A stretch of 64,000 bases of DNA. Source: Duncaniella sp. (GTDB taxonomy: Bacteria > Bacteroidota > Bacteroidia > Bacteroidales > Muribaculaceae). The number at the start of each line of letters is the position of its first letter. Position 1 is the stretch's first letter. Where the stretch lies: assembly GCA_029060405.1 (NCBI GenBank), contig JAIDUB010000110.1:1-64000 (forward strand). The letters run 5' to 3'. Of the stretch, positions 41,826-51,100 are shown one piece after another. A model generated the notes under the pieces. That model saw nothing but the letters and a program-made list of their open reading frames with translations, ran no database searches and was not told the DNA's origin. A program made the position numbers and the translations under genes.

Positions 41826-42205
41826 GCTTTAATGGTATTGGAATTCTGGTTATAGGCTTTTGCCACGCATTTCCACTCTCCGTCGAGTTTCAGCAGCAGT
41901 AGGAAATCGGTAAAGTCGATGCGACCACCCCATTTTTCTTCAAGCACGCGCACCACGGCCACGGTCTCCTCCACGGCAAGCACGTCGATACGGGCCTTGA
42001 AATTCTCACCGGCGGCAACGGTGTCGACATTGTGATAAAACTGCTCGATCGGACCATGCTCAAGCACCCCGTCGAGAATACCGAACAATACTGCATCGTC
42101 GGTAAACAGCGTGCGGGCATATTTGCTGTCGCCCTCGGCCACGCTCTTCACAAATTTCTCAGCAGCCTTCGCCACAGCCTCATATTCCTTGATTTCGTCT
42201 CTCAT
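41822..42205 (-). CDS. NTF2-like/putative lumazine-binding protein
   Basis: AEKFVKSVAEGDSKYARTLFTDDAVLFG; 4-nt overlap with next gene. Confidence 0.82.
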   Translation of the reverse strand: MRDEIKEYEAVAKAAEKFVKSVAEGDSKYARTLFTDDAVLFGILDGVLEHGPIEQFYHNVDTVAAGENFKARIDVLAVEETVAVVRVLEEKWGGRIDFTDFLLLLKLDGEWKCVAKAYNQNSNTIKA

Positions 42206-42268
42206 ATATTTATGTATTAATGATTTATTTTCCTCTGCAAAGTTATAATGATATTACCCATAAATCAA

Positions 42269-42311
42269 GTACCGAAAATTTATTCGTGTACTGAAAATTT
42301 TTTCGGTATAC
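42269..42311. promoter_or_regulatory. Operator-like repeat in the hxlR/NTF2 divergent promoter
   Basis: GTACCGAAAATTTATTCGTGTACTGAAAATTTTTTCGGTATAC: TACCGAAAA/TTTTCGGTA inverted plus direct repeat. Confidence 0.65.
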
Positions 42312-42360
42312 TCATTTTCAACGATATTGACTAACTTTGCAGTATAAAAAAATTTACGGT

Positions 42361-42720
42361 ATGGCTTACGAAAGAAAAATACCCGTGGATCTCGACTGCC
42401 CCCTGCGGCTGACGATGAGCCTGATAGAATCAAAATGGAAATCATGCCTCCTCGACGAGTTGCGTAGCGGCAATGAGATGCGACCGAGCGAGTTACACAA
42501 ATGTCTGCCCGAAGCAGCCCCTCGCGTCCTCGACATTCAGCTCAAAGAGATGGTGGAGGACGGACTGGTGGAAAAGACCATCTTTCCCGAGTTGCCTCCG
42601 CGCTCTGTCTACCGCATCACGCCGCTCGGAGCATCACTGCTTCCCATCATAGACTCGATGCTGCAATGGGGCACCGACCACATCGACCTCTTCGAGCGCA
42701 AATATGGCAGGCGTCAATAA
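42361..42720 (+). CDS. HxlR-family transcriptional regulator
   Basis: CPLRLTMSLIESKWKSCLLDELRSGNEMRPSELHKCLPEAAPRVLDIQLKEMVEDGLVEK. Confidence 0.92.
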   Translation: MAYERKIPVDLDCPLRLTMSLIESKWKSCLLDELRSGNEMRPSELHKCLPEAAPRVLDIQLKEMVEDGLVEKTIFPELPPRSVYRITPLGASLLPIIDSMLQWGTDHIDLFERKYGRRQ

Positions 42721-42733
42721 TTTTCGCCGTTTT

Positions 42734-42765
42734 CTTGCATTTGGCGCGGGGTTGTTGTAACTTTG
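42734..42765 (+). promoter_or_regulatory. Promoter of pyrE
   Basis: CTTG-N20-TAACTTTG (42758-42765). Confidence 0.5.
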
Positions 42766-42821
42766 TACTTTAAATCATCAATGACCATAATTTATTTAAT
42801 ACCTCCATTATCATATCACAC

Positions 42822-43469
42822 ATGAAACAGCTTGACATTATTCTTGCAGAAAAACTACTTAAGATCAGCGCGATTAAACTTCAGCCGGAGAATCCTTTCA
42901 CTTGGGCTTCAGGCTGGAACTCACCCATTTATACTGACAACCGCAAGACTCTCTCGTTTCCCGACGTGAGAAACTTCATCAAGGTGGAGCTGTGTCGTGT
43001 GATACTTGAAAACTTCCCCGAATTCGACGCCATCGCCGGCGTGGCCACCGGTGCCATCGCTCAGGGCGCGCTCGTGGCCAACTCGCTCGGCGCCCCCTAC
43101 GTATACGTGCGCTCCACACCCAAGGATCACGGTCTGGAAAACCTCATCGAAGGCAACCTCATGCCCGGCCAGAAAGTAGTCGTGATCGAAGATCTCATCT
43201 CCACCGGTGGCAGCTCGCTCAAAGCCGTTGAAGCTATCCGCAACGCCGGATGCGAAGTGATGGGTATGGCAGCTATCTTCTCATATCAGTTCCCCGTCGC
43301 CACCCGCAACTTCAAGGAAGCCGGAGTGAAACTCATCACCCTCTCCAACTATACCGCCCTCGTCACCGCCGCTCTCGAGACCGGCTTCATACGCGAGCAC
43401 GACGTTGAAACCCTGCGCAAGTGGCGCGAGAATCCCGCTGAATGGACCCCCTCTAAAGCTATCGACTGA
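42822..43469 (+). CDS. pyrE: Orotate phosphoribosyltransferase
   Basis: 215 aa; PFTWASGWNSPIYTDNRK; VVVIEDLISTGGSS. Confidence 0.96.
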   Translation: MKQLDIILAEKLLKISAIKLQPENPFTWASGWNSPIYTDNRKTLSFPDVRNFIKVELCRVILENFPEFDAIAGVATGAIAQGALVANSLGAPYVYVRSTPKDHGLENLIEGNLMPGQKVVVIEDLISTGGSSLKAVEAIRNAGCEVMGMAAIFSYQFPVATRNFKEAGVKLITLSNYTALVTAALETGFIREHDVETLRKWRENPAEWTPSKAID

Positions 43470-43485
43470 TAAGTAAGGCATAATC

Positions 43486-43905
43486 ATGGCTAAATATACA
43501 GGAAAATCCGTCGCCCTTCCCCGCGATATCGACTTCATCTACAGCCGTATCTCTGACCTATCGGGCTATGAGGCAATGCTCGACGAGCTGCCCGCCGACC
43601 AGCGCGAGCGCATCCACGGCATCACGTTCGGTACTGACACGGTATCGTTTGACGCACCCGGCGTAGGCCGCCTAAGCTTCAAGCTTGCCGAAGCCGTGCC
43701 CCCCACCCACGTGTCATTCAAGGCCGAGCAGTCACCCATACCCCTCAACCTGTGCGTTGACCTTAAGGCCGAAGGCACCGACAAGACACACATAACCCCG
43801 TCGATCGACATAGAGCTACCGGCAATGCTGCGCTCATTTGTCGGCCCAAAACTTCAGGAAGCAGCCGACAAATTCGGCGAAGTCTTTTCCACCCTGATAA
43901 AATGA
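43486..43905 (+). CDS. SRPBCC-fold protein
   Basis: 139 aa; polyketide-cyclase-like pattern; conserved next to pyrE (recollection). Confidence 0.7.
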   Translation: MAKYTGKSVALPRDIDFIYSRISDLSGYEAMLDELPADQRERIHGITFGTDTVSFDAPGVGRLSFKLAEAVPPTHVSFKAEQSPIPLNLCVDLKAEGTDKTHITPSIDIELPAMLRSFVGPKLQEAADKFGEVFSTLIK

Positions 43906-44405
43906 AACCGCTCAACCTCATAAAAATGGCCGTCGTTGCAGCGACGGCCATTTTCACTTTACCGGCATGCGACTCGCTCAACGACGAGCGAATCCCCTAC
44001 GCACCCGTACGCCTCACATTCACCACCGAAGGCATGTGGAACATCTACGGCGTGGCTGGAGCCACCTCGTCGAAACGCTATATAAAGTCAGAGCATATCC
44101 CGGCCAACTTCCCCTACACTGCTCTCGACGAAACAGGATATGGCGGACTGCTCGTGGTGAGCGACATAATGGGCGACACGCAGGTATATGACCTCGCGTG
44201 CCCTGTGGAAGTGCGCCCGAGCGTTCGCATATATATTCCGGCCGAGGAAGTACACGCACGCTGTCCGCAATGCGGAAGCACATATGAAGTATTCTCCAAC
44301 TACGGCGTACCCCTCAGCGGTCCCGCCGCCCAACATGGCTACGCCCTCCAGCGCTACCACGTAGTCTACGGCGGCGCCACCGAATATCTCGTCATAACCC
44401 GCTGA
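43902..44405 (+). CDS. Lipoprotein with Rieske-like C-terminal motif lacking His ligands
   Basis: Lipobox LPAC; YDLACPVE..CPQCGSTYEVFSNYGVPLSGPAAQHGYALQRYHV. Confidence 0.55.
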   Translation: MKPLNLIKMAVVAATAIFTLPACDSLNDERIPYAPVRLTFTTEGMWNIYGVAGATSSKRYIKSEHIPANFPYTALDETGYGGLLVVSDIMGDTQVYDLACPVEVRPSVRIYIPAEEVHARCPQCGSTYEVFSNYGVPLSGPAAQHGYALQRYHVVYGGATEYLVITR

Positions 44406-44418
44406 GACGAAATAAAAC

Positions 44419-44433
44419 GAGGCTGTGTCAAAA
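44419..44433. repeat. Solo copy of terminal-repeat sequence GAGGCTGTGTCAAAA
   Basis: Identical to the right end (inverted) of the 57945..58241 element. Confidence 0.65.
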
Positions 44434-44527
44434 AAAATACTCTTTCAAAATGGAGCCGGAGGCACTTATATCCACCTCATAGCCGGTTGATTTATCTCTG
44501 ATATGCTTTGCCTCGACGATTATAAGA

Positions 44528-44565
44528 AAAAAATCGCATGTAAATCATTGATTCACATGCGATTA
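44528..44565 (-). terminator. Terminator of tRNA-Pro
   Basis: Minus strand AATCGCATGTGAATCaatGATTTACATGCGATTTTTTT. Confidence 0.88.
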
Positions 44566-44571
44566 ATTGTG

Positions 44572-44646
44572 TCGGGGTGGCGGGATTCGAACTCGCGACC
44601 CCCTGCTCCCAAAGCAGGTGCGCTAACCGGGCTGCGCTACGCCCCG
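44572..44646 (-). tRNA. tRNA-Pro (anticodon TGG)
   Basis: Minus strand CGGGGCGTAGCGCAGCCCGGTTAGCGCACCTGCTTTGGGAGCAGGGGGTCGCGAGTTCGAATCCCGCCACCCCGA. Confidence 0.95.
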
Positions 44647-44772
44647 AATACTCTGCAAAGGTAAGGTATTTTTTCGGCTTCTGCAAATCTTTTTTATATC
44701 GCTTGGCGGTTGAACCGTTGCGCCATCACATGCGTTATACTGAAAAATGTCACATTCTCAACTTTTATCATT

Positions 44773-45810
44773 ATGAAACTGAAACTCCTCGCCGGACTGA
44801 TGGCCGTTGCCGCCGTTGCCGGAACTCCTGAAAGCAACGCTTGCTCACGTATATTATACAAGGGTACCGACAGCCTCATGATTGTAGGTCGCTCGCTCGA
44901 CTGGCGTACTCCTATTCCCACCAATGTCTACGTTTATCCCGCCGGAATTGCCAAGAAAGGTCATAATCTGCCGGGGGCGGTTACGTGGACGTCGAAGTAT
45001 GGCGCAGTGTATGCTGTGGGATATGACGGCGGTGTTACCGAGGGTATGAATGAAAAGGGTCTTGTGGTAAACGGCCTGTTCTGCAAAGGCTCGATTTACT
45101 CCAACGATACGAATGATAATCGTCCGCCCATGTCGCTGGCTATGTTCCCCGCATGGCTTCTCGATATGAATGCCACTACCGATGAGGCGGTGGCGGTGCT
45201 CCGCAAGCATGATTTCACAATTTCGGGCGCTACATTCGACGGTGGCACCGTTTCGGCTCTCCACTTCGGCATCACCGATGCTTCGGGCAAATCGGCTGTA
45301 GTGGAATTTGTAGACGGTAACCTCAACATATATGAAGGCGACGATATAATCGCCATGACCAATGATCCCACGTTCCCGGCCATGAACGCCATCAACGATT
45401 ACTGGGAGAAGAAGGGGGGCACTCACACTCTGCCAGGCACCGTTTCGAGCCCTGACCGCTTCGTGCGCGGCGTGTTCTTTGACAAAAACGTATCCAAGAC
45501 GGGCGATGCCGATTTAGGACTTTCGATCATACGCTCGATTCTGTTCAATGTATCGGTTCCTTATACCTATACCGTTCAGGGCGAGGGCAATGTATCGTCG
45601 ACTCAGTGGCGCTCGTTTGCCAATCTCCGCGATCTCCGCTATTATTTCGATGTGGTGACCAATCCCGGTATCTTCTATGTTGACCTCAACGAAATCAATC
45701 TCAAGCCGGGCGCTCCCATACTCAAAATCGACACGTCGAAATCAGGCGACTTCGTAGGCAACTGCACGGGCAAATTATTCCCTGTCGTGGGATTCACTCC
45801 CATGTATTAA
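44773..45810 (+). CDS. Secreted choloylglycine hydrolase/penicillin V acylase family Ntn hydrolase
   Basis: Signal peptide then CSRILYKG..GRSLDW; GLVVNGLF; MTNDPTF; SPDRFVRG. Confidence 0.93.
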   Translation: MKLKLLAGLMAVAAVAGTPESNACSRILYKGTDSLMIVGRSLDWRTPIPTNVYVYPAGIAKKGHNLPGAVTWTSKYGAVYAVGYDGGVTEGMNEKGLVVNGLFCKGSIYSNDTNDNRPPMSLAMFPAWLLDMNATTDEAVAVLRKHDFTISGATFDGGTVSALHFGITDASGKSAVVEFVDGNLNIYEGDDIIAMTNDPTFPAMNAINDYWEKKGGTHTLPGTVSSPDRFVRGVFFDKNVSKTGDADLGLSIIRSILFNVSVPYTYTVQGEGNVSSTQWRSFANLRDLRYYFDVVTNPGIFYVDLNEINLKPGAPILKIDTSKSGDFVGNCTGKLFPVVGFTPMY

Positions 45811-46272
45811 TCTCGCCGACGGGTGAGTGAGCAACACTACCGCCGATGCGGTAGCAGCGGCTTCGGTCACGGTGACTGATGCTCTAATACCATCCGTGGC
45901 ATTATCAACTGAAATTTCATCTCCATCACGGGCGGCCATGACTGTAATGTCGAGGCCGCCCCAATGTTTATCAAGGTCGGCAATGACTTCGTCGATACGG
46001 CCGGATGTGAACGGATAGCATCTCGCGCCTGTGGCCTGCGCGAGTGTCGCTCCCGCGGGGTCAATTATCGCAACCTTGTGCCCTGCCGCTCTCAGTGCCG
46101 CAACTACCTGAGCCTGCCAGCCTAATCCCTCTGCCGCCACGAGCACGCGGCGCATGGGGAATGAAAGCGCGCTGCCCTGCTGCGACTGTTGACGGCGCGG
46201 GCGCGACGCAACTCCCGCCGCCATGCGGCTGCGGTGTTCCTCCATCTTTTTTTCGAGATAATTATCGGCCAT
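45775..46272 (-). CDS. NAD(P)-binding short-chain-dehydrogenase-like protein
   Basis: MRRVLVAAEGLGWQAQVVAALRAAGHKVAIIDPAG; likely start MADNYLEKKMEEHR at 46272. Confidence 0.72.
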   Translation of the reverse strand: MADNYLEKKMEEHRSRMAAGVASRPRRQQSQQGSALSFPMRRVLVAAEGLGWQAQVVAALRAAGHKVAIIDPAGATLAQATGARCYPFTSGRIDEVIADLDKHWGGLDITVMAARDGDEISVDNATDGIRASVTVTEAAATASAVVLLTHPSARLIHGSESHDRE

Positions 46273-46279
46273 GATCCTA

Positions 46280-47767
46280 TCAGTAACTCGGGCGCTCGCG
46301 ACGGGCCGCGTCGATGCGCAGAAGTATAAAAAGCAGGAATGTAAAGCCCCAGAGCGATGAACCGCCATAGCTGAAAAACGGCAGCGGTATGCCTATCACG
46401 GGACACAGTCCTATCACCATACCTATATTGATGCCAAGGTGCATTATGAAATATGACGCGACACAATAGGCATAGACGCGCCCGAATATTCCGGGCTGAC
46501 GCTCGGCTATCGAGATGATGCGCAATATCAGGATGAGAAAAAGAGCAAGCACCGCAGTGGCCCCCACAAACCCTTCTTCCTCGCCTATCGTGCAGAATAT
46601 AAAGTCGGTATGCTGCTCGGGCACATATTTCAGCTTTGTCTGGGTGCCGTTGAGAAAGCCTTTTCCGGTAAGGCCGCCCGAACCTATGGCTATCTTCGAC
46701 TGATTGACATTATAGCCCATGCCCTTGGGATCGTCCATGATACCGAGCGTCACCATGATTCGCTCTTTCTGATATGACTTGAGCGATTTGTTGAACACAT
46801 AATCGATCGACAGCAGAAACCCGAGGCTCAGCACGGCGGCAAGAGCCGTGACAAGTATGCGCATGGAATATCCGTGAAGCATTATATAAATGCAGTAAAG
46901 CACGCCGCCTCCTATCGCACACAGAAAATACACATTGCCCGGCACCGGCACACCGCAAAGAGCAAGCACCGGCACCACCACACCCGTGCCTGCATATACA
47001 AGGAAAAGATTGCGTGCCTCGCGCGGACAGCGGGCATAGAGGGCGAGCATCAGCACGAGTATCGCCATGATCATCGAGTAAACGATCACTCGCCCTGTAG
47101 TGATGCCGAGTGTCTCCGTTCCCGAATATTTCAGCGCCACCACAAAGAATGTCACCGCACATGCACCCGCCAGCAATATCAGTCCGCTCATGCCTTCACG
47201 GTAGAGCACGAAAAAGAGCGACAGATACACCAGCGCCGATCCTGTCTCCTTCTGCAGGATAATGAGTACAAACGGCAGCAGGATTATCGTGAGAGCCTTG
47301 ACGTAATTGTTGCGCGAGGCATTGAGATTGAAATTGTAGCTGCTGAAGAGCTTTGCAAGCGCGAGCGCCGTGGCAAATTTTCCAAACTCGGCCGGCTGCA
47401 GACTCATCGGCCCGAGCACGAGCCACGACCGCGAGCCTTTGATGTCGGGCGCGATTCCTATGGTGACTATCAGCAGCAATATCACCGCTCCGTAGATCAC
47501 ATAGGCATAGTTTTCATAAAATCTCACGTCGATGAGTATAAGAAACAGACCGAGCACGAGCGACAGGCCTATCCAGCGCAACTGCTTGCCCGAGAACTGC
47601 GAGAAATCCCATATCGACGCGTCGTCAAACTTGTAGCTGGCCGCATAGATGCTGAACGCACCCGCTATCACGAGCACGAGATAGAGTATCACCGTGAACC
47701 AGTCGATGTCGCGGAACACCGAGCGAGATTCGCCGGGAGCGGAATTGCCGAGTGGTGAGTTGAACAT
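46280..47767 (-). CDS. rodA: Rod shape-determining protein RodA (SEDS)
   Basis: IAIGSGGLTGKGFLNGTQTKLKYVPEQHTDFIFCTIGEEEGF. Confidence 0.97.
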   Translation of the reverse strand: MFNSPLGNSAPGESRSVFRDIDWFTVILYLVLVIAGAFSIYAASYKFDDASIWDFSQFSGKQLRWIGLSLVLGLFLILIDVRFYENYAYVIYGAVILLLIVTIGIAPDIKGSRSWLVLGPMSLQPAEFGKFATALALAKLFSSYNFNLNASRNNYVKALTIILLPFVLIILQKETGSALVYLSLFFVLYREGMSGLILLAGACAVTFFVVALKYSGTETLGITTGRVIVYSMIMAILVLMLALYARCPREARNLFLVYAGTGVVVPVLALCGVPVPGNVYFLCAIGGGVLYCIYIMLHGYSMRILVTALAAVLSLGFLLSIDYVFNKSLKSYQKERIMVTLGIMDDPKGMGYNVNQSKIAIGSGGLTGKGFLNGTQTKLKYVPEQHTDFIFCTIGEEEGFVGATAVLALFLILILRIISIAERQPGIFGRVYAYCVASYFIMHLGINIGMVIGLCPVIGIPLPFFSYGGSSLWGFTFLLFILLRIDAARRERPSY

Positions 47768-47775
47768 ATCCGTTA

Positions 47776-49662
47776 TCAGTGTTTTTTAGTTCCCGAAAAC
47801 TGTATGGTGTTGGATTGCAGCATTCGTTCCTCAAGATACTTGCGATCCTCGGCGATATGACCGTTGAGATACTTCTCAATCACGAGCGAACCGATAGGCA
47901 CACCGAAGGCCGCGCCGAAACCGGCATTTTCCACATATACGGCCACGGCTATCTTCGGGTCATCGTATGGCGCGAATCCCATAAACGCCGAGTGGTCGCG
48001 GCCGTGAGAATTCTGGGCCGTACCGGTCTTGCCCGCCACTTCTATGCCGGGAAGATTGGCAAGGCGGCACGTACCGCCGGTGACGGCCATACGCATTCCC
48101 TCCGCTATGTCGGGATAAAACCGCGCGTCGATCGACGGATAGCGGCGCTCGGTATATTGCGGATCGATTACCGTATCCTGAATCTCTTTTACCACATGGG
48201 GAGTGATGAACCATCCGCGGTTGGCGATCGTGGCCGACAGATTGGCGATCTGGAGCGGAGTGGCAAGAATCTCGCCCTGACCTATTGATACTGATATAAT
48301 GGTATTGGCGCTCCAATGCCCCTTACCATATACATCATTATAAGTCTTGGAGTTGGGAATGAATGCGCGGCTTTCGCCGGGAAGGTCTACTCCGAGGCGG
48401 TAGCCGTAACCCATCGACACGAGGTGGTTTTTCCATGTCTCGAATGCCTCGGCATGGGAGCCGTAGCGGCTCTTGCGGTCGATCATAGCCTTGAATCCCC
48501 AGCAGAAATAGGCGTTGCACGAGGTCTGCAGCGCCGGCTTGAGCGGCAGAGGCGAACCGTGGGCGTGGCAGCCGAGGCGCAGGCGTCCCGATATGAAGCC
48601 GTGGCTGCAGGGGTAAGCAGTCGACGGGCTGATGATGCCCTCTTGAAGCAGGATAAGGCCGTTGGCAGGCTTAAATGTAGATCCGGGGGGATATCCGGCC
48701 TGAATGGCGCGGTCGAAAAGCGGTCGGTCGAGATCCTTGGTGAGGGCGATGTAATTGGCGCCGCGCTGACGGCCCACGAGCAGCGACGGCTTGAACGACG
48801 GAGCGGAAACCAGACAGAGGATTTCGCCCGTCTTAGGCTCGATGGCCACCACGGCACCTTTCTTGTTGACCATAAGCGACTCGGCATATTGCTGCAGCTC
48901 GATATCGATGCTCAGCTTGAGATTCTTTCCCGATATTGCGGGGCGGTCGTGGGCTCCGTCGTCATAGCGGCCCTGAATCTTGCCGTAGGCATCGCGTATC
49001 AGCACCTCGGCGCCCTTGATACCGCGCAGAAATTCCTCATAGCTGCGCTCCACGCCCATATCGCCCGTATAGTCGCCGCGGGAGTAGTAATCGTCGCGCT
49101 CAATATCCTTGGGCGACACCTCGCGGATATTGCCGAGCACATTGGCCGCGCAGTCATAGTTGTACTCGCGGAGTATACGCTTCTGGATATAGAATCCCGG
49201 GAAGCGGTAGAGTTTCTCCTGCAACCGGCCGTATTCCTCGGCCGAGAGATGGGTGATGAGCGACTGCGGCGAATAAGACGAATAGCCCGGATTCAGGCGC
49301 TTGTCCTTCATGTCGGCGAAGCGCTTGCGCAGCTGCTCGGGAGTGATGTTGATGGTATTGCAGAAGTCGATGGTATCGAAACTCTTTACGTCGCGCGGTA
49401 TAAGCATCACGTCATAGGCCGGCTGATTGTAGACCACGAGACGCCCCTCACGGTCATAAATGATACCACGCGAGGGATAGACGGCTTTACGCAGGAAAGC
49501 GTTGGAGTCGGCATACTCCTTGTAGCGGGAGTCGGTGACCTGAAGGCAAAACAGGCGTATGATATATATTATTACGATAGCCACCACTATACCGCCTATG
49601 ATATAGCGGCGGGGCTCGAGATTATAATCTTTTCTCACTTCGGGGTGTAAGTAGGCTGTCAA
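47776..49662 (-). CDS. mrdA: Penicillin-binding protein 2
   Basis: GYPPGSTFKP, GKTGTAQNSHG, SIGQGE motifs. Confidence 0.97.
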   Translation of the reverse strand: MTAYLHPEVRKDYNLEPRRYIIGGIVVAIVIIYIIRLFCLQVTDSRYKEYADSNAFLRKAVYPSRGIIYDREGRLVVYNQPAYDVMLIPRDVKSFDTIDFCNTINITPEQLRKRFADMKDKRLNPGYSSYSPQSLITHLSAEEYGRLQEKLYRFPGFYIQKRILREYNYDCAANVLGNIREVSPKDIERDDYYSRGDYTGDMGVERSYEEFLRGIKGAEVLIRDAYGKIQGRYDDGAHDRPAISGKNLKLSIDIELQQYAESLMVNKKGAVVAIEPKTGEILCLVSAPSFKPSLLVGRQRGANYIALTKDLDRPLFDRAIQAGYPPGSTFKPANGLILLQEGIISPSTAYPCSHGFISGRLRLGCHAHGSPLPLKPALQTSCNAYFCWGFKAMIDRKSRYGSHAEAFETWKNHLVSMGYGYRLGVDLPGESRAFIPNSKTYNDVYGKGHWSANTIISVSIGQGEILATPLQIANLSATIANRGWFITPHVVKEIQDTVIDPQYTERRYPSIDARFYPDIAEGMRMAVTGGTCRLANLPGIEVAGKTGTAQNSHGRDHSAFMGFAPYDDPKIAVAVYVENAGFGAAFGVPIGSLVIEKYLNGHIAEDRKYLEERMLQSNTIQFSGTKKH

Positions 49663-50143
49663 TGCCCACCATCACGAGCATGGACAGAGCCGTGCTGCAG
49701 ATGATGCGCAGGATGAGACGGAGAGGATTGAAGAAAGTGAATGCTTCGATAGTGAAGATCATCATGCAGTAGAGCAGCGTAAGCGTCAGCAGGTATTTCA
49801 GATAAGTACCCGTGCCGAGCGAGTGCATCGAGGGAACAGGATCGGGCAGATCCTCCTCGCGGTTGACATACAGGCGGAGAACCGGCCGGCGAAGCGCCGC
49901 AAGTACGGTACACGCCAGTGCGTTCATGCCATACGTATCGGAAAACACGTCGACCGTAAGGCCGAGAAAGAAACCCACGGTCATCACGGCGTTGGCCGAC
50001 ATAGTGACCGGCAGACGGCCTATGAGGTAAATGAATACCATAGGCACCGCCACGTTGAACAGACAGATATTGTTGAACACCATCACCTGTGCAAGCACCA
50101 GCACGATGGCGAGAACTATGAAGCGAAGAGCGGTCTTGGTCAT
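49622..50143 (-). CDS. mreD: Rod shape-determining protein MreD
   Basis: Position between mreC and mrdA; small multi-TM protein. Confidence 0.9.
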   Translation of the reverse strand: MTKTALRFIVLAIVLVLAQVMVFNNICLFNVAVPMVFIYLIGRLPVTMSANAVMTVGFFLGLTVDVFSDTYGMNALACTVLAALRRPVLRLYVNREEDLPDPVPSMHSLGTGTYLKYLLTLTLLYCMMIFTIEAFTFFNPLRLILRIICSTALSMLVMVGIDSLLTPRSEKRL

Positions 50144-50154
50144 TTTCGGGCAGG

Positions 50155-51012
50155 TTATCTTGACGGTGTGGGATCAATATCCTTCTCCACGATGCGGAGC
50201 TCGTTGCTGAGCGAGTCGACGATCACCCGCACGGTGGAAAGGGTGGTGAAGTCAGTGAAAAGATTCACGCGCAGGGCAAAGAAATTATCGTCGTCGCGGT
50301 CACGGCGTCCCTCGATGACGGTGCCCACCGGCACGCCCTCGGGGAACATGGATGAATAGCCGCTGGTAACTATCGTGTCGCCGTGATTGAACACGGCATG
50401 CGACGGAAGTTCCTCCAGAAGGGCCTCGCCGGGATTACGGCCGTCCCACGTCAGCGACCCCACATGCTCCTGCCCCTTCACCTTGCACGATATACGCAGG
50501 TAAGGATTAAGGAGCGAGATAAGACGCGCCGAGTGGTCGCCCACGATATTCACCACACCCACTATACCGTTCTGGTCCATCACGCCCATCTCAGGGCGGA
50601 TGCCGTCGAGCGCGCCCTTGTTGATGGTGATATAGTTGTGGGGATGAGTGGTGGAATTATTTATCACATGAGCCATGATGAAGCTGTAGCGCGACAGCGA
50701 GGGATCCACGGTCATAGTGTCGAGCATAATCTGCTCGTCGCGCTGCCTGAGCATCTCCTTGAGGCGATATATCTCCAGCTCGAGATCGGAATTGCGGCGC
50801 TGAAGGTCGTCGTTTATATCGCGCAGGGCGAAATATCCGGTCACTTCACGCTCCGCGTCATACACGGCCGCGCTTACCGCCGAAGCCGACGAAAGATATA
50901 CATGATGCTGATACGGATTGGTCGTGAACAGCATCACGCACGCGGCTGCCACATATATGGCAAAGAGCAGCCAAGAGCTGTATTTCTGGAGAAATTTAAG
51001 GAGTTCGCTCAC
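50155..51012 (-). CDS. mreC: Rod shape-determining protein MreC
   Basis: N-terminal TM, coiled coil, GVMDQNGIVGVVNIVGDHSARLISLLNP. Confidence 0.95.
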   Translation of the reverse strand: MSELLKFLQKYSSWLLFAIYVAAACVMLFTTNPYQHHVYLSSASAVSAAVYDAEREVTGYFALRDINDDLQRRNSDLELEIYRLKEMLRQRDEQIMLDTMTVDPSLSRYSFIMAHVINNSTTHPHNYITINKGALDGIRPEMGVMDQNGIVGVVNIVGDHSARLISLLNPYLRISCKVKGQEHVGSLTWDGRNPGEALLEELPSHAVFNHGDTIVTSGYSSMFPEGVPVGTVIEGRRDRDDDNFFALRVNLFTDFTTLSTVRVIVDSLSNELRIVEKDIDPTPSR

Positions 51013-51031
51013 TTTAAATCTTTACAATGAC

Positions 51032-51062
51032 GGCAGAGACCCCTTGATGACGGTCTCTGCCT
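51032..51062. other. Perfect hairpin between mreB and mreC
   Basis: GGCAGAGACC-ccttgatgac-GGTCTCTGCC. Confidence 0.7.
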
Positions 51063-51100
51063 GTTATGGTGATATGTGCTCTGCAGCCTGACAGCAGGTA

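Noticed and set aside
46874-47758. 294-aa plus-strand ORF
   Set aside because: Antisense to rodA; composition dominated by His/Arg as expected for a shadow frame.
48316-49650. 444-aa plus-strand ORF
   Set aside because: Fully antisense to mrdA (PBP2), a clear conserved gene; typical codon-bias shadow ORF.
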